Positions 16,310 to 24,842 of a stretch of DNA of 64,000 nt are shown here, piece after piece. Both the position numbers and the translations under genes were made by a program. The stretch covers positions 62,001 to 126,000 of the forward strand of contig JADJBU010000001.1 of NCBI GenBank assembly GCA_016703605.1, given 5' to 3'. The notes under the pieces are model-generated. The model searched no databases. It was given only the letters and a program-made list of their open reading frames with translations, and was not told the origin of the DNA. Each line of letters starts with the position of its first letter. Position 1 is the first letter of the stretch. This DNA is from Candidatus Villigracilis adiacens (GTDB lineage Bacteria; Chloroflexota; Anaerolineae; Anaerolineales; Villigracilaceae).

Positions 16310-17014
16310 TCATTCACCTCCCTCAGGGTCGCCCGTACCAAGAAATTCCTCCAATGTTTGGCTGCATTCCAAAGCGACTCGTTCACTGATCTGCAAAGTG
16401 AGCAATTTGGCGGCATCTATATCGTTGCGCTTGATCGCTTCCAATATCTGGATATGGTCGCGCACCACGGTCTCTGGCGTGTAATCCGACATTTTGCGAA
16501 AACGGACATTCAACAGCATCTGACTCTGGGCATGTTGCTCGTACCAGGACTTCAATAAACGGGAATGATCCGCCTTCGAAACGATAAATTCATGGAACTG
16601 CATGTCTAACCTTGCAAGCGATTCATAATCTTCGCTGGCAATGGCAGTTTTTTGTTGCGCAATCAGTTCTCGCAAAGCCTCATAATCCGCCTGCCCCATA
16701 TTCGGAAGCGCCCACTCAAATGCCATGCATTCCAGGTTGGCGCGCATACTGAATACTTCCTTTACATCATGAGCAGAAAAAGACACCACAAATACCCGCC
16801 TGTTTGTGTGTCGCACCAAAAGCCCCTCCTGTTCCAGTTTCTTAATCGCCTCCCGAATGGGGATGCGGCTGACATTCATCTGCTTTGCAACCTCAGTCTC
16901 GTTCAAGTGTGAGCCAGGCGCAAAACTCCCGCCAATGATCGCGTTTCGCAAACGGCTTGTAATCTCGTCTTCGACCGTGCGTTGCTTTAATTCTGGAAAA
17001 ATGAAATTGTCCAT
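16310..17014 (-). CDS. GntR-family regulator, FadR subfamily (FCD domain)
   Basis: A 234-residue repressor-type regulator. The winged helix-turn-helix is at about residues 8-70 (GSHLNETEVAKQMNVSRIPIREAIKKLEQEGLLV). The C-terminal FCD domain shows DMQFHEFIV and VVRDHIQILEAI, with histidines that bind metal or ligand in this family. I start at the ATG at 17014; an upstream in-frame extension would run through the palindromic operator. It is the first gene of the long minus-strand catabolic operon, with the Tat-exported binding protein 73 bases downstream. The operator in front implies autoregulation released by a pathway sugar acid. Confidence 0.9.
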   Translation of the reverse strand: MDNFIFPELKQRTVEDEITSRLRNAIIGGSFAPGSHLNETEVAKQMNVSRIPIREAIKKLEQEGLLVRHTNRRVFVVSFSAHDVKEVFSMRANLECMAFEWALPNMGQADYEALRELIAQQKTAIASEDYESLARLDMQFHEFIVSKADHSRLLKSWYEQHAQSQMLLNVRFRKMSDYTPETVVRDHIQILEAIKRNDIDAAKLLTLQISERVALECSQTLEEFLGTGDPEGGE

Positions 17015-17030
17015 GAGTTTCACCTTTGGT

Positions 17031-17056
17031 ATTGTATACTGTATACAGTATACAAT
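17031..17056. promoter_or_regulatory. perfect 26-bp palindromic operator between gntR and glycerate kinase
   Basis: The sequence from 17031 to 17056 equals its own reverse complement. The half-site is ATTGTATACTGTA, and GTATAC occurs three times at 7-base steps. It lies 17 bases before the gntR ATG and 46 bases before the glycerate kinase ATG. FadR-type GntR proteins bind such dyads, commonly of TTGTATAC type, so it is the likely site of the adjacent regulator controlling both directions. Confidence 0.85.
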
Positions 17057-17102
17057 ATTCCCCGAAAAAATCAAGCTTTTTTGGTGCCATAATAGGAAAA
17101 CC

Positions 17103-18413
17103 ATGAAATTCAACGAACCAGCCTCTCTAAAAAACCACCCCTTTGGTGAAAAAATAGGTCAAATTCTGTCCGCCTCGCTTCAGGCAGTCGACCCCGGGCA
17201 GGCTGTCCGCAACTTTGTGCGTCTGGAAGGCGACCTCCTTCACATTGCAGAGGAACCCTATGATCTCGACTCTTTGGAGCGCGTCACCGTTTTGGGATTG
17301 GGGAAAGCGACTCAAGCCATGGCAGAGTCGTTATTGGACATTCTCCCGCCTCACGTCCCGACCCGCGGCTTGCTCATTCCAAAACAGGCCTTTTCCTCCC
17401 CTGCGGCAGGATTCGAAGTCTGCGCGGGCGGGCATCCTGTTCCGAACGGGAATAGTCTCCTTGCCGGAGGCAAAGCCCTCGAACTTGTATCGAGCCTCAC
17501 CGAACGCGACCTGCTCATCTGTCTCATCTCGGGCGGCGGCTCGGCATTGATGACATCGCCCCATCCCAAAATCGGACTTGAAAACATGCGGGCGCTCACC
17601 AAAGCCTTGTTATCCTGCGGCGCGCGCATCGACGAGATCAACACCCTGCGCCGTCATCTGGATCAAGTAAAAGGCGGCAGGATCGCTGAATCAGCCGTCC
17701 CTGCGAGAGTGGCGGGGTTGATCCTATCCGATGTCGTCGGCAATTCGTTGGAGGCTATCGCATCGGGTCCGACCGCCCCCGATCCAACCACAAAGGCTGA
17801 CGCGTTGAATATCCTGAAAAAATATCAACTCACCGAAGGGATCGAAACCTTTTTGGAAAATGTGCCTGAAACGCCCAAGCCTAATGACCCGCTCTTTGCG
17901 CGCGTTCAAAATGTATTGATCGGCAGCAATTATCTCGCCGCGCAGGCTGGGCTTGAAGAAGCGAAATCGCTTGGCTTTCATACAAAGTTTCTCGGCGATA
18001 CCTGGCAAGGGGAAGCGCGTGAGACTGCGGGCAAGCTCTGCGCCTTTTTGCGGGAGGATTTGCCGCGCCCGTTCTGCATGATCGCAGGCGGCGAAACGAC
18101 AGTCACCCTGCGCGGCAATGGTCGCGGCGGACGCAACCAGGAACTTGCCCTTGCCGCTGCCCGCGAACTGGATGGATTACATGATGTGATGCTGATTACT
18201 CTCGCCACGGATGGAGAAGATGGTCCAACAGATGCGGCAGGCGCAGTCGTCACAGACAGGACGCTGCAACGCGCCCATGAGCTTGGATTGCATTACGAGT
18301 CGTTTCTGGCAGATAACGACTCGTATACATTCTTTGGAAGGCTCGACGATTTGATACAGACCGGTCCCACTGGCACAAATGTCAACGATCTCACTTTTCT
18401 GTTTGGGTTTTAG
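17103..18413 (+). CDS. glycerate 2-kinase (GckA/MOFRL family)
   Basis: A 436-residue kinase of the glycerate-2-kinase family (TtuD, GckA). The N-terminal domain includes VLGLGKATQAMAESLL near residue 62 and the glycine-rich LICLISGGGSALM near 138. The C-terminal MOFRL domain includes CMIAGGETTVTLRGNGRGGRNQELALAAA and LATDGEDGPTDAAGAVV. It turns D-glycerate into 2-phosphoglycerate, the exit to glycolysis for the 2-hydroxyacid dehydrogenase branch of the divergent operon. I start at the ATG at 17103, right after the palindromic operator; the frame remains open upstream, but earlier starts would lie inside gntR. The stop is followed by ~345 bases without a gene. Confidence 0.92.
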   Translation: MKFNEPASLKNHPFGEKIGQILSASLQAVDPGQAVRNFVRLEGDLLHIAEEPYDLDSLERVTVLGLGKATQAMAESLLDILPPHVPTRGLLIPKQAFSSPAAGFEVCAGGHPVPNGNSLLAGGKALELVSSLTERDLLICLISGGGSALMTSPHPKIGLENMRALTKALLSCGARIDEINTLRRHLDQVKGGRIAESAVPARVAGLILSDVVGNSLEAIASGPTAPDPTTKADALNILKKYQLTEGIETFLENVPETPKPNDPLFARVQNVLIGSNYLAAQAGLEEAKSLGFHTKFLGDTWQGEARETAGKLCAFLREDLPRPFCMIAGGETTVTLRGNGRGGRNQELALAAARELDGLHDVMLITLATDGEDGPTDAAGAVVTDRTLQRAHELGLHYESFLADNDSYTFFGRLDDLIQTGPTGTNVNDLTFLFGF

Positions 18414-18758
18414 TCAATAGCGCCGTGCCTGCGCCAAATGCAGGGGACCGTATTGCCGCAATGCCATCCCCACATCAAACTCTAAAATACCCCGCGCAAC
18501 CTGCCAGGGAAACGAAAAATCCCCGGCAACGAAAAGCAGGGGATTGTGATATGACGGGCAAGGAGCATTATTTTTAGATGAAGGGGTTTGCAATAGTACG
18601 TTTTCAGTTCCCTGTCCATATAGAGGATCAGGATGTGGTATGTATTAAATGTGCTTCAACGTGGGTCTGAATTTATACCCATATACCAGATATGTACCCC
18701 GCAACGCGTATCTTTGTAGTACTCTGAACCGTTTGTTTTCTTCACTAAGAGACGCGAT
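18414..18758. other. gene-free spacer with a hairpin and a repeat
   Basis: There is no credible gene here. A hairpin at 18518-18545 has arms AATCCCC and GGGGATT. The second copy of the 31-base TATACCC repeat is at 18671-18701. The spacer separates two converging genes, glycerate kinase (+) and xpb (-). Confidence 0.6.
18671..18701. repeat. 31-base TATACCC-type repeat, copy 2
   Basis: It matches 5536-5566 except at two positions. Both copies are next to the 3' end of a gene in a convergent spacer. Three TATACC-like units can be read within it. Confidence 0.7.
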
Positions 18759-20459
18759 TCATAATACATCATCCTCGTACAAAATCTCGTATTTGTAGCC
18801 CTGTTCGGTCAGGAATCTTTGGCGGTTGGCGGCGAAGGTCTGGTCTACGGTCTCGCGGGTGACGATGGTGTAGAAGTGCGCCATCGAAGCCGCCTGCCCT
18901 GAGCCTGTCGAAGGGTCATTTTTGGGGCGCAGGATGCGACCGAGGCGTTGAGCCTCCTCCTGGCGGCTGCCGAACGTGCCAGAGACTTCGATGGCAACGC
19001 TGGCATCCGGCAGGTCAATGCTGAAGTTGGCGACTTTCGAGACGACCAGGATTTTCACTTCGCCTGTGCGAAACTGTTCGTAAAGTTTCTCGCGCTCACG
19101 CACAGGAGTCGCGCCGTTGATGAGCGGTGCATTCAGCCGCGCCGCGATTTCATCCAACTGGTCGAGATACATGCCAATCACGAGAATACTCTCACCCACG
19201 TGACGATGCAGAATGGCTTGCATGAGTGGTAGTTTACGCGGGTTGTGTGCGGCTACAGAATACTTTTGACGTTGGGGCGCAACGGCATATTCCATGCGGA
19301 TGTTTTCATCCAAGGGCGCTCGGATTTCATGACAGATCGCGGTGGCGATCCAGCCTTGTTTTTCCAAATCCTTCCACGGCACGTTGTATTTTTGCGGACC
19401 GATTAACGAAAAGACATCGCCTTCCATGCCATCTTCGCGCACCAATGTGGCGGTCAGTCCCAACCGTCGGCGTGCCTGGATTTCAGCCGTGATGCGAAAG
19501 ACGGGCGCGGGGAGCAGATGCACTTCGTCGTAGATAATCAATCCCCAGTTACGCGCACTGAATAACCCGAAGTGCGGGAATTCTTCCGTGCCGCGTTTAC
19601 GATAAGTCAAAATCTGGTAGGTGCTGACTGTCACTGGGCGGATGTCTTTTTGCAAGCCAGAGTACTCGCCGACCAAATCTTCCGTTAGCGATGTCTTGTC
19701 CACCAACTCACTCATCCATTGCCGCACGGCGATGGTATTGGGCGTCAAAATCAAGGTGGACGTCTGCAACTGCGCCATAGCCGCCATGCCCACAATTGTC
19801 TTGCCCGCGCCGCAGGGAAGCACGATCACGCCACTTCCGCCGCGCGCCGATCCGCCCGCGTGAAAAACTTCCGCGGCTTCGGTCTGATAACGCCGCAGGG
19901 TAAACGATTTTCCATCCAGCATGGATGGACGCAGGGCGATCGGTAAATCATCGCCAGGGGCATAGCCCGCCAGATCCTCGGCGGGATAACCGATTTGCAG
20001 GAGCGCCTGTTTCAAATGTCCGCGCCTGCCTGAGGCGACCAGAACGCGGCGCGCGTCCAACTGCTCGCGCAAAAAAACCTGAGTTTTCTTGTGATTGAGA
20101 ATTTCCACCATCAGTGTTTTGTCGTCGCTGGTGAGGATAAGATTTTCCCCTTCGCGGATCAACTTCACGCGACCATAACGTCCCACATATTCTTCGATGT
20201 CGCGGGTCACATTGGCGGGCAAGCCATACTTTGAGAAAGCCTCCAAGCCAGACAAAATTTCCGCGGCGGTCAACCCGGACGAAGCCGCGTTCCATAAGGA
20301 AAGCGGCGTGATGCGATAGGTGTGAATATATTCAGGCGACTTTTCCAACTCGGCAAAACGCGCCAGCGCATCGCGCGCTTCTTCGTAGCGTTCATTTTGC
20401 ACTTCGAGCAGGATGCTTTTATCGCCCTGGACGATGATGGGATTGGATGGGGATGGCAT
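18759..20459 (-). CDS. xpb: XPB/ERCC3-like DNA helicase
   Basis: A 566-residue superfamily 2 helicase of the XPB type. An N-terminal damage-recognition-like region is followed by FTLRRYQTEAAEVFHAGG, Walker A LPCGAGKTIVG (residues 214-224), DEVH (311-314), the XPB-specific RED motif (341-343) and motif VI QRLGRILRPK. XPB opens DNA in eukaryotic transcription and repair and pairs with Bax1 in archaea; bacterial roles are little known. Between RILRPK and the following HFYTIVTRE there is an extra NDPSTGSGQAAS segment encoded by a dispersed repeat. The gene is 10 bases downstream of a Helicase_C_3-type companion and forms an operon with two accessory genes. Confidence 0.9.
   Translation of the reverse strand: MPSPSNPIIVQGDKSILLEVQNERYEEARDALARFAELEKSPEYIHTYRITPLSLWNAASSGLTAAEILSGLEAFSKYGLPANVTRDIEEYVGRYGRVKLIREGENLILTSDDKTLMVEILNHKKTQVFLREQLDARRVLVASGRRGHLKQALLQIGYPAEDLAGYAPGDDLPIALRPSMLDGKSFTLRRYQTEAAEVFHAGGSARGGSGVIVLPCGAGKTIVGMAAMAQLQTSTLILTPNTIAVRQWMSELVDKTSLTEDLVGEYSGLQKDIRPVTVSTYQILTYRKRGTEEFPHFGLFSARNWGLIIYDEVHLLPAPVFRITAEIQARRRLGLTATLVREDGMEGDVFSLIGPQKYNVPWKDLEKQGWIATAICHEIRAPLDENIRMEYAVAPQRQKYSVAAHNPRKLPLMQAILHRHVGESILVIGMYLDQLDEIAARLNAPLINGATPVREREKLYEQFRTGEVKILVVSKVANFSIDLPDASVAIEVSGTFGSRQEEAQRLGRILRPKNDPSTGSGQAASMAHFYTIVTRETVDQTFAANRQRFLTEQGYKYEILYEDDVL
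18892..18917 (-). repeat. dispersed TTCGACAGGCTCAGG repeat inside xpb
   Basis: The minus-strand text contains CCCTTCGACAGGCTCAGGGC, a well-known dispersed repeat type with CCCT/AGGG ends. Here it is in frame and encodes DPSTGSGQA in the helicase. No stop is introduced. Comparable but diverged TCGAAGGG/CTCAGG material is seen at 38085-38155 and 57874-57943. Confidence 0.7.
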
Positions 20460-20469
20460 CTATGTTCCG

Positions 20470-22182
20470 TTATTCGATTTCGATGGCAAAGATGTCCTGC
20501 AATTTGAGAAGCGCTTCATCGAACTTCGGCTGGTGTTGCTGGTCGAAACGGATGGCGCGGATTTTTGGGTCGGCTTGGAAGGGACAGCGCAATTCAGCGA
20601 GCATTTTTTGAACGGATGTGAAAGATTCTTCGTCTGGGAATTGATAACTGACAGAGACGCTCCGACTCACCTTGACCTGCTTCGGTTTCCTATGAACCTT
20701 TTCCTGCGCTGATTCTTTGGGGAAGAGACTGACAGCGGATTCTGCGAGAGGTGCAAACCCATCTGTCGGATGTTGAATCCGCAGCGGGGCGTAGGCGTTT
20801 GTTTCAAGCGTGGAAAAAACCTTCTCGTTTCCGCGCACCAGCCGAAGGGTTGGGGTGATGCGCTCTGCTGTAAATTTATCCGCTTCGGGAATTTCATCCA
20901 CACTTTCCAAAAGCGCAAATCCTTCGTACAACGTGAACTGGTCGGCGTGACCCGCCCACTCCTCCAATTCCACTTTTACGTTGGGAGGCAAACCGCGTCC
21001 GCTGAATTTTTCAAGCAGGGCGATCACATTCAGGTTGGGCTGGCGGATTTGCTCCGCGGCGACGAGCGCCTTCTTGAGTTGGAAAATGCCCACGTAGGCG
21101 CTGTGCCCGCTGTTGGGGCTGGAAACTTGCTCGCCTAACGCGGCTGTCTGCTGAATAATTTTTGCGGGATAAAAATCGGACTCGATGACAACATCGAAGT
21201 TGGGCTGAACGGTGAGTCGCGGCTGACTCTCTTTGCCGCTCATCAGGCGCGTAAAGCGTTCATTGACGCGAAACGCTTTGAGTATTCCGCGCGAAGGATG
21301 GAGTCCCTTGTACGGCGCGGGGTTGTATGCCACATCCACAAACCGCATGGTGAGCGGAATGTTTTCGAGAAAGCGTTCCACGTAACGACCTTCGACGCGC
21401 CCAAAGCCGTCGGGGTCGTCGTCGGGGATGGGTTTTTCGTTGTGCGACCAATTGTCTTTGCCTTCGTAAAAATTTCCGTAGCGGGTTATGGCATGTCCCC
21501 ATCGGTCTTTGGATGGATTCTTTGGAATGAGAAAGTAAGGATGGTTTTCTTTGAGAAAGGCAACGAGCGATTCAACGCTGAGCCATTCATTGGGCGGACA
21601 GTTCTTGAGTAGGTCGAACAGGAACAAGCGGACTTCGGGAAATTTCAGCGTGGGCATAATACCAGTCGCCGCACCCCATTGATAGAATGAATCCAATTCA
21701 CCCAAGATACCTGTTTTGTAAAACTCATTGTTGCTGGAGTCGCGGTATTCATCCAACGATTTAGCGTGGATGAGCGTGTCAAGAATTTGTTTTTCCTGTT
21801 TGAGAGGCGTGAGGTCAAGAAATTTATCCAGGCGCGCTTGATTCACTGTGATGAAGTTTTCCAGAAAAGACGGTTCGGAACTGGTGTAGCCGCGATAAAC
21901 GCCCTTGATGTCGTAGTGAACCAAGTCTACTTGCAAAGCGAGCAGGTCAATGAAATCAATCCATTGCGCGCCGCCAGTTTCTTTTGACGCATTGACCAGT
22001 TCGGGGTCGCCCATGAGTTTTGCGATGCGGACAGAATCCGCGCGCGGGATTTCGTTGGTGCGCGTCATGCGCTTGACGCTGTGTTCGCCGACGTAATCGA
22101 GATAGGTGAACAGGTCGCGCAGGAGGTCGCGGTCATTGGAGAAGGTGCGGAGTTTTTTGGGGTCGAGGGGTTGGAGTTTCAT
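20470..22182 (-). CDS. XPB companion protein with Helicase_C_3-type domain
   Basis: A 570-residue protein starting MKLQPLDPKKLRTFSND. The centre has RLTVQPNFDVVIESDFYPAKI, the hallmark of the helicase-associated Helicase_C_3 domain found with XPB/Ssl2 proteins. The C-terminus has a small domain with SYQFPDEESFTSVQKMLAELRC. No Walker motifs are seen, so it is a partner and not a motor. I start at the ATG at 22182, since an upstream in-frame extension is encoded by a heptad-repeat hairpin and is not protein-like. It lies 10 bases before xpb. Probably it loads or regulates the helicase; the process is unknown. Confidence 0.8.
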   Translation of the reverse strand: MKLQPLDPKKLRTFSNDRDLLRDLFTYLDYVGEHSVKRMTRTNEIPRADSVRIAKLMGDPELVNASKETGGAQWIDFIDLLALQVDLVHYDIKGVYRGYTSSEPSFLENFITVNQARLDKFLDLTPLKQEKQILDTLIHAKSLDEYRDSSNNEFYKTGILGELDSFYQWGAATGIMPTLKFPEVRLFLFDLLKNCPPNEWLSVESLVAFLKENHPYFLIPKNPSKDRWGHAITRYGNFYEGKDNWSHNEKPIPDDDPDGFGRVEGRYVERFLENIPLTMRFVDVAYNPAPYKGLHPSRGILKAFRVNERFTRLMSGKESQPRLTVQPNFDVVIESDFYPAKIIQQTAALGEQVSSPNSGHSAYVGIFQLKKALVAAEQIRQPNLNVIALLEKFSGRGLPPNVKVELEEWAGHADQFTLYEGFALLESVDEIPEADKFTAERITPTLRLVRGNEKVFSTLETNAYAPLRIQHPTDGFAPLAESAVSLFPKESAQEKVHRKPKQVKVSRSVSVSYQFPDEESFTSVQKMLAELRCPFQADPKIRAIRFDQQHQPKFDEALLKLQDIFAIEIE

Positions 22183-22203
22183 GTGCGAGGTGTCAGGTTT
22201 CAG

Positions 22204-22249
22204 GTCGAAGGTCAAAAGTCGAATGTCAGCGTGACTTTTGACCTTCGAC
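22204..22249. repeat. heptad-repeat hairpin A
   Basis: The arms GTCGAAGGTCAAAAGTC and its exact complement are 17 bp, with a 12-base loop. The text reads in 7-base steps (TTTCAGG, TCGAAGG, TCAAAAG, TCGAATG). It separates two operon genes. Other members with different heptads are at 53.8, 55.4, 56.5, 59.3, 60.9 and 63.2 kb. Confidence 0.75.
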
Positions 22250-22259
22250 TTTTGACTCA

Positions 22260-23645
22260 TTATGCTTTGACGGTTTTTGCGACGAAGCCAGTTTTCTTGA
22301 GCGTCCGTTCAACAGCAGGGCGGAATTCTGAGGGGAAGGCAATGAATTGTTCATCGAGCAAGACGAGATTTCCTGCCAGTTCGCGCTCCAGCTGAACGCG
22401 CAGGTTCAAGCTACGGACACGGGCGATCAGCAGATTCTCATGCAGGATGGTTCTGCCCCATTTCTCGTTAACTGCGACGATGACTTTTTCAAAAGCGGGG
22501 ATATGCTTTGACAGCCAGAGCGAGAGCGGGGAATTACGCTGTTGCGGGGTGGCGCGTCCCAATTTGATCGGGCTGGGCGCGGCTTGCAATTTATTTTTTT
22601 CCACGCTCAGATGGGTCAGGAGGTTGAACAGTTCAAGGTGTTGAATTGGAATCAGCCGCAAATCAATTTTGGCGGAATCCGCTTTAGGCGTGGATTCAAC
22701 CCAGGGAAGGGTATCCGCTAAAAGGTCGTCAGACGCGGTTAAAGTCGATGTAGACGCGAGGCGATAATATGAAGTGGAGCCTTCGGCTTTCAGGCGCGAG
22801 AGGAGTCCCAATTCCCAGCCTTGATGCAGGATTTTTTCGGCAGGTTGAGTTTTCCCGCCAAAGCAGAAAATTTTGAGCGCGGGGTCGAGGCTTTCAGGTC
22901 GCGTCCATTCGCGCGGGGCGAGACTCGCAAGCAATCGGGAGGCGGCTTCGGTGATGGAGAGCGAGGCAGGGACGCTGGAGTTGGATGTGTTCAGCGACAT
23001 CCACCACGCGCGCTTTTGCCAATCTTGCAGGCGCGCGGCGGAAAAGGGCTGGTCATCGAGGCAGATCGTGCCGTCTTTAATTTCTATTTTTATGCGGTCA
23101 TTGGGGAAGGCTGGATCGCCGCCAATCAACTGCAATAATTTTTTGCGAACGGCGTGGTCGCTCGTCTCTCCAGATTCGTCGCTTGTGATGACGGGCAATA
23201 ACGGCGGCAGGTAGGGAAAGAATTCAGGCGGTAGGGCAAAGCGCCAGCGTTCCATTTGGACGGTGTCGCCGCGCATTTTGACTTCTGCCATGACAACGAT
23301 TCCGCGCCGCACGAGATTCTTTTTGACGGCGTCGAATGTGGATTTATATTGCTGGGTGAACGTACCGTAGTAGCGCTTGTTATGTTGCGCGGCGCTGCCA
23401 TACAAACGCTCGAAGAAGGATGCGTCAACTTCGCCAGTTTGATGGAGCAGGTGCAGGGTAATGATTTCTTCAGCGCTGATATTTTGCAGCGCTTCAGTCA
23501 CTCCGATGGATGAGACGAAATAACTCGCAAACGATGTGCGCGAGGCAGTCTCGCTGGGGCTAAAGCCGCGCGCCTTGCGAATGGCGTTCAGGTCAGATTC
23601 GGCGAGGTCGGCGCACATCTCGTGCAATAGATTGGAAATAGACAT
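22260..23645 (-). CDS. uncharacterised XPB-operon protein
   Basis: A 461-residue soluble protein starting MSISNLLHEMCADLAES. I do not recognise a catalytic motif. The N-terminus reads as helical repeats of winged-helix kind (ALQNISAEEIITLHLLHQTGEVDASFFERLYG; NLVRRGIVVMAEV). The centre contains KIEIKDGTICLDDQPFSAARLQDWQKRAW. The C-terminus has RTLKKTGFVAKTVKA. It is the first gene of the operon with the companion and xpb, all on the minus strand. Wing-like DNA-binding modules would fit a partner of a helicase. An earlier in-frame start at 23681 is possible, but the chosen ATG fits better. Confidence 0.7.
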   Translation of the reverse strand: MSISNLLHEMCADLAESDLNAIRKARGFSPSETASRTSFASYFVSSIGVTEALQNISAEEIITLHLLHQTGEVDASFFERLYGSAAQHNKRYYGTFTQQYKSTFDAVKKNLVRRGIVVMAEVKMRGDTVQMERWRFALPPEFFPYLPPLLPVITSDESGETSDHAVRKKLLQLIGGDPAFPNDRIKIEIKDGTICLDDQPFSAARLQDWQKRAWWMSLNTSNSSVPASLSITEAASRLLASLAPREWTRPESLDPALKIFCFGGKTQPAEKILHQGWELGLLSRLKAEGSTSYYRLASTSTLTASDDLLADTLPWVESTPKADSAKIDLRLIPIQHLELFNLLTHLSVEKNKLQAAPSPIKLGRATPQQRNSPLSLWLSKHIPAFEKVIVAVNEKWGRTILHENLLIARVRSLNLRVQLERELAGNLVLLDEQFIAFPSEFRPAVERTLKKTGFVAKTVKA

Positions 23646-23705
23646 GCGCTGGATTGTATGGGAAGTCGTGTGGAGTGTCAAATTAAGCGAGAAGCCAGCA
23701 ACTCA

Positions 23706-24182
23706 TCAATCTGGAATGCGCTCCAACTCTCGCCAACTGATGAAAGATCCAGCGCCAGCCTGCATGGACTGTTCTCCTCCATAAACCGCATATCCTTGAT
23801 TTTCAGAAACCGCCGTCAACTGTCGCCAATATTGAAGATTGTCAAAGTAACTGGTAGACATCGTTTTACCAGATTTGATCTCAACTGGAGTAATTCTTTC
23901 GCCATTCACAAGCAAACAATCAATCTCTTTACCATGATTGTCCTGCCAAAAATATGGCAGGCGATTCTCGCCAAGATGGAAGCTGCGCTTAATAAACTCA
24001 TTGAGGATCAGATTCTCGAAAAGCCCGCCTTTTAGATAGTGTAGGTTGACCTGATTTTCTTCGCGGATACCAAGCAGGGAACATGCAATACCCGTGTCGT
24101 AAAAATATAACTTGGGCGATTTGACCAGTCGCTTGTTGAAGTTGCGATGATAGGGTTGTAGACGATACAGAAGGAATTGCAA
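23706..24182 (-). pseudogene. C-terminal part of an AAA_14/DUF4143 ATPase, truncated
   Basis: About 158 residues match the DUF4143 C-terminal half of AAA_14 ATPases: LYRLQPYHRNFNKRLVKSPKLYFYDTGIACSLLG, then GGLFENLILNEFIKR and LPYFWQDNHGKEIDCLLVNGERITPVEIKSGK, a PD-(D/E)XK-like segment. The N-terminal P-loop domain is missing. Just upstream of 24182 the sequence turns into recombinase remnants on the other strand, so the gene was cut there. The open frame begins at a TTG without a plausible ribosome site. Intact members are proposed ATPases of unclear role. Confidence 0.8.
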
Positions 24183-24650
24183 GTGATCCGCGTCTATCGC
24201 GATGTGGAAAAATATCGAGTAGGTAGTAAACTGGTCGAACCATCAGGGAGTCGCTCAGATCGCCTTGCCTTGCAATCAATGCATCAAAGATGCATCCAGG
24301 GACGAATTCGATGTTATTCTCGCCTGACGCGAGGATAGACTGTATCGCGGAATACGAGCGATGGTGACCGTCTTGGAGATCGTCCAGGATTACAAGATCG
24401 ACATCTTGTTGGCAAAGGAAACCTTCAATGCCAAAATTGCTCCCATCCGTGCCTGGGTAGCCCAAATGGAATTGGATGGGATGAAAGAACGAATAGAGAT
24501 GGGCGTCAAAGCGCGGCTGAAGGCAGGAAAAGCGAACACAGGACAGGATCGCTACGGATATGTTCGAATTGGCGAACAGATCCACATCCAAGAAGAAGAA
24601 GCGAAATGGGTACATCAAATCTTTACATGGTACATTCAGAAAACTCCCCT
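24183..24650 (+). pseudogene. large serine recombinase fragment, frameshifted and with a stop
   Basis: The translation VYRDVEKYRVGSKLVEPSGSRSDRLALQS, then after a frame change near 24283 DASRDEFDVILA, a TGA near 24332 where a Trp is expected (LAWREDRLYRG in relatives, from memory), then REDRLYRGIRAMVTVLEIVQDYKID and KERIEMGVKARLKAGKANTGQDRYGYVRIGEQ up to WYIQKTPL. This is the resolvase-to-recombinase-domain part of a large serine recombinase. Both ends are missing: the 5' end at the DUF4143 remnant and the 3' end at an IS3 fragment. The gene is clearly dead. Confidence 0.78.
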
Positions 24651-24778
24651 CAATTATGGATTTGATTTGGATGGATGCTGTTTTCGGTGGCAATTTGAGC
24701 TACGCTTTTGTCTTCTCGAATTGCTTCCAAGACGATCTGTGCTTTTTGAATAGCAGATAGTCGTTTTCTTTTGGGCAT
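24650..24778 (-). pseudogene. IS3-family OrfA N-terminal fragment
   Basis: A 42-codon frame reads MPKRKRLSAIQKAQIVLEAI then REDKSVAQIATENSIHPNQ, the N-terminal helix-turn-helix of IS3/IS911-type OrfA transposases. After HPNQ it runs into unrelated sequence and stops, where a full OrfA would continue for about 50 more residues. It abuts the recombinase remnant. No OrfB or terminal repeats are recognisable. Confidence 0.75.
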
Positions 24779-24842
24779 GGTTTTTCTCCAGAAAGTACAC
24801 CTTAATTATGCCCGTTTTTGTGTCTAAATTTCCTTATCCACT

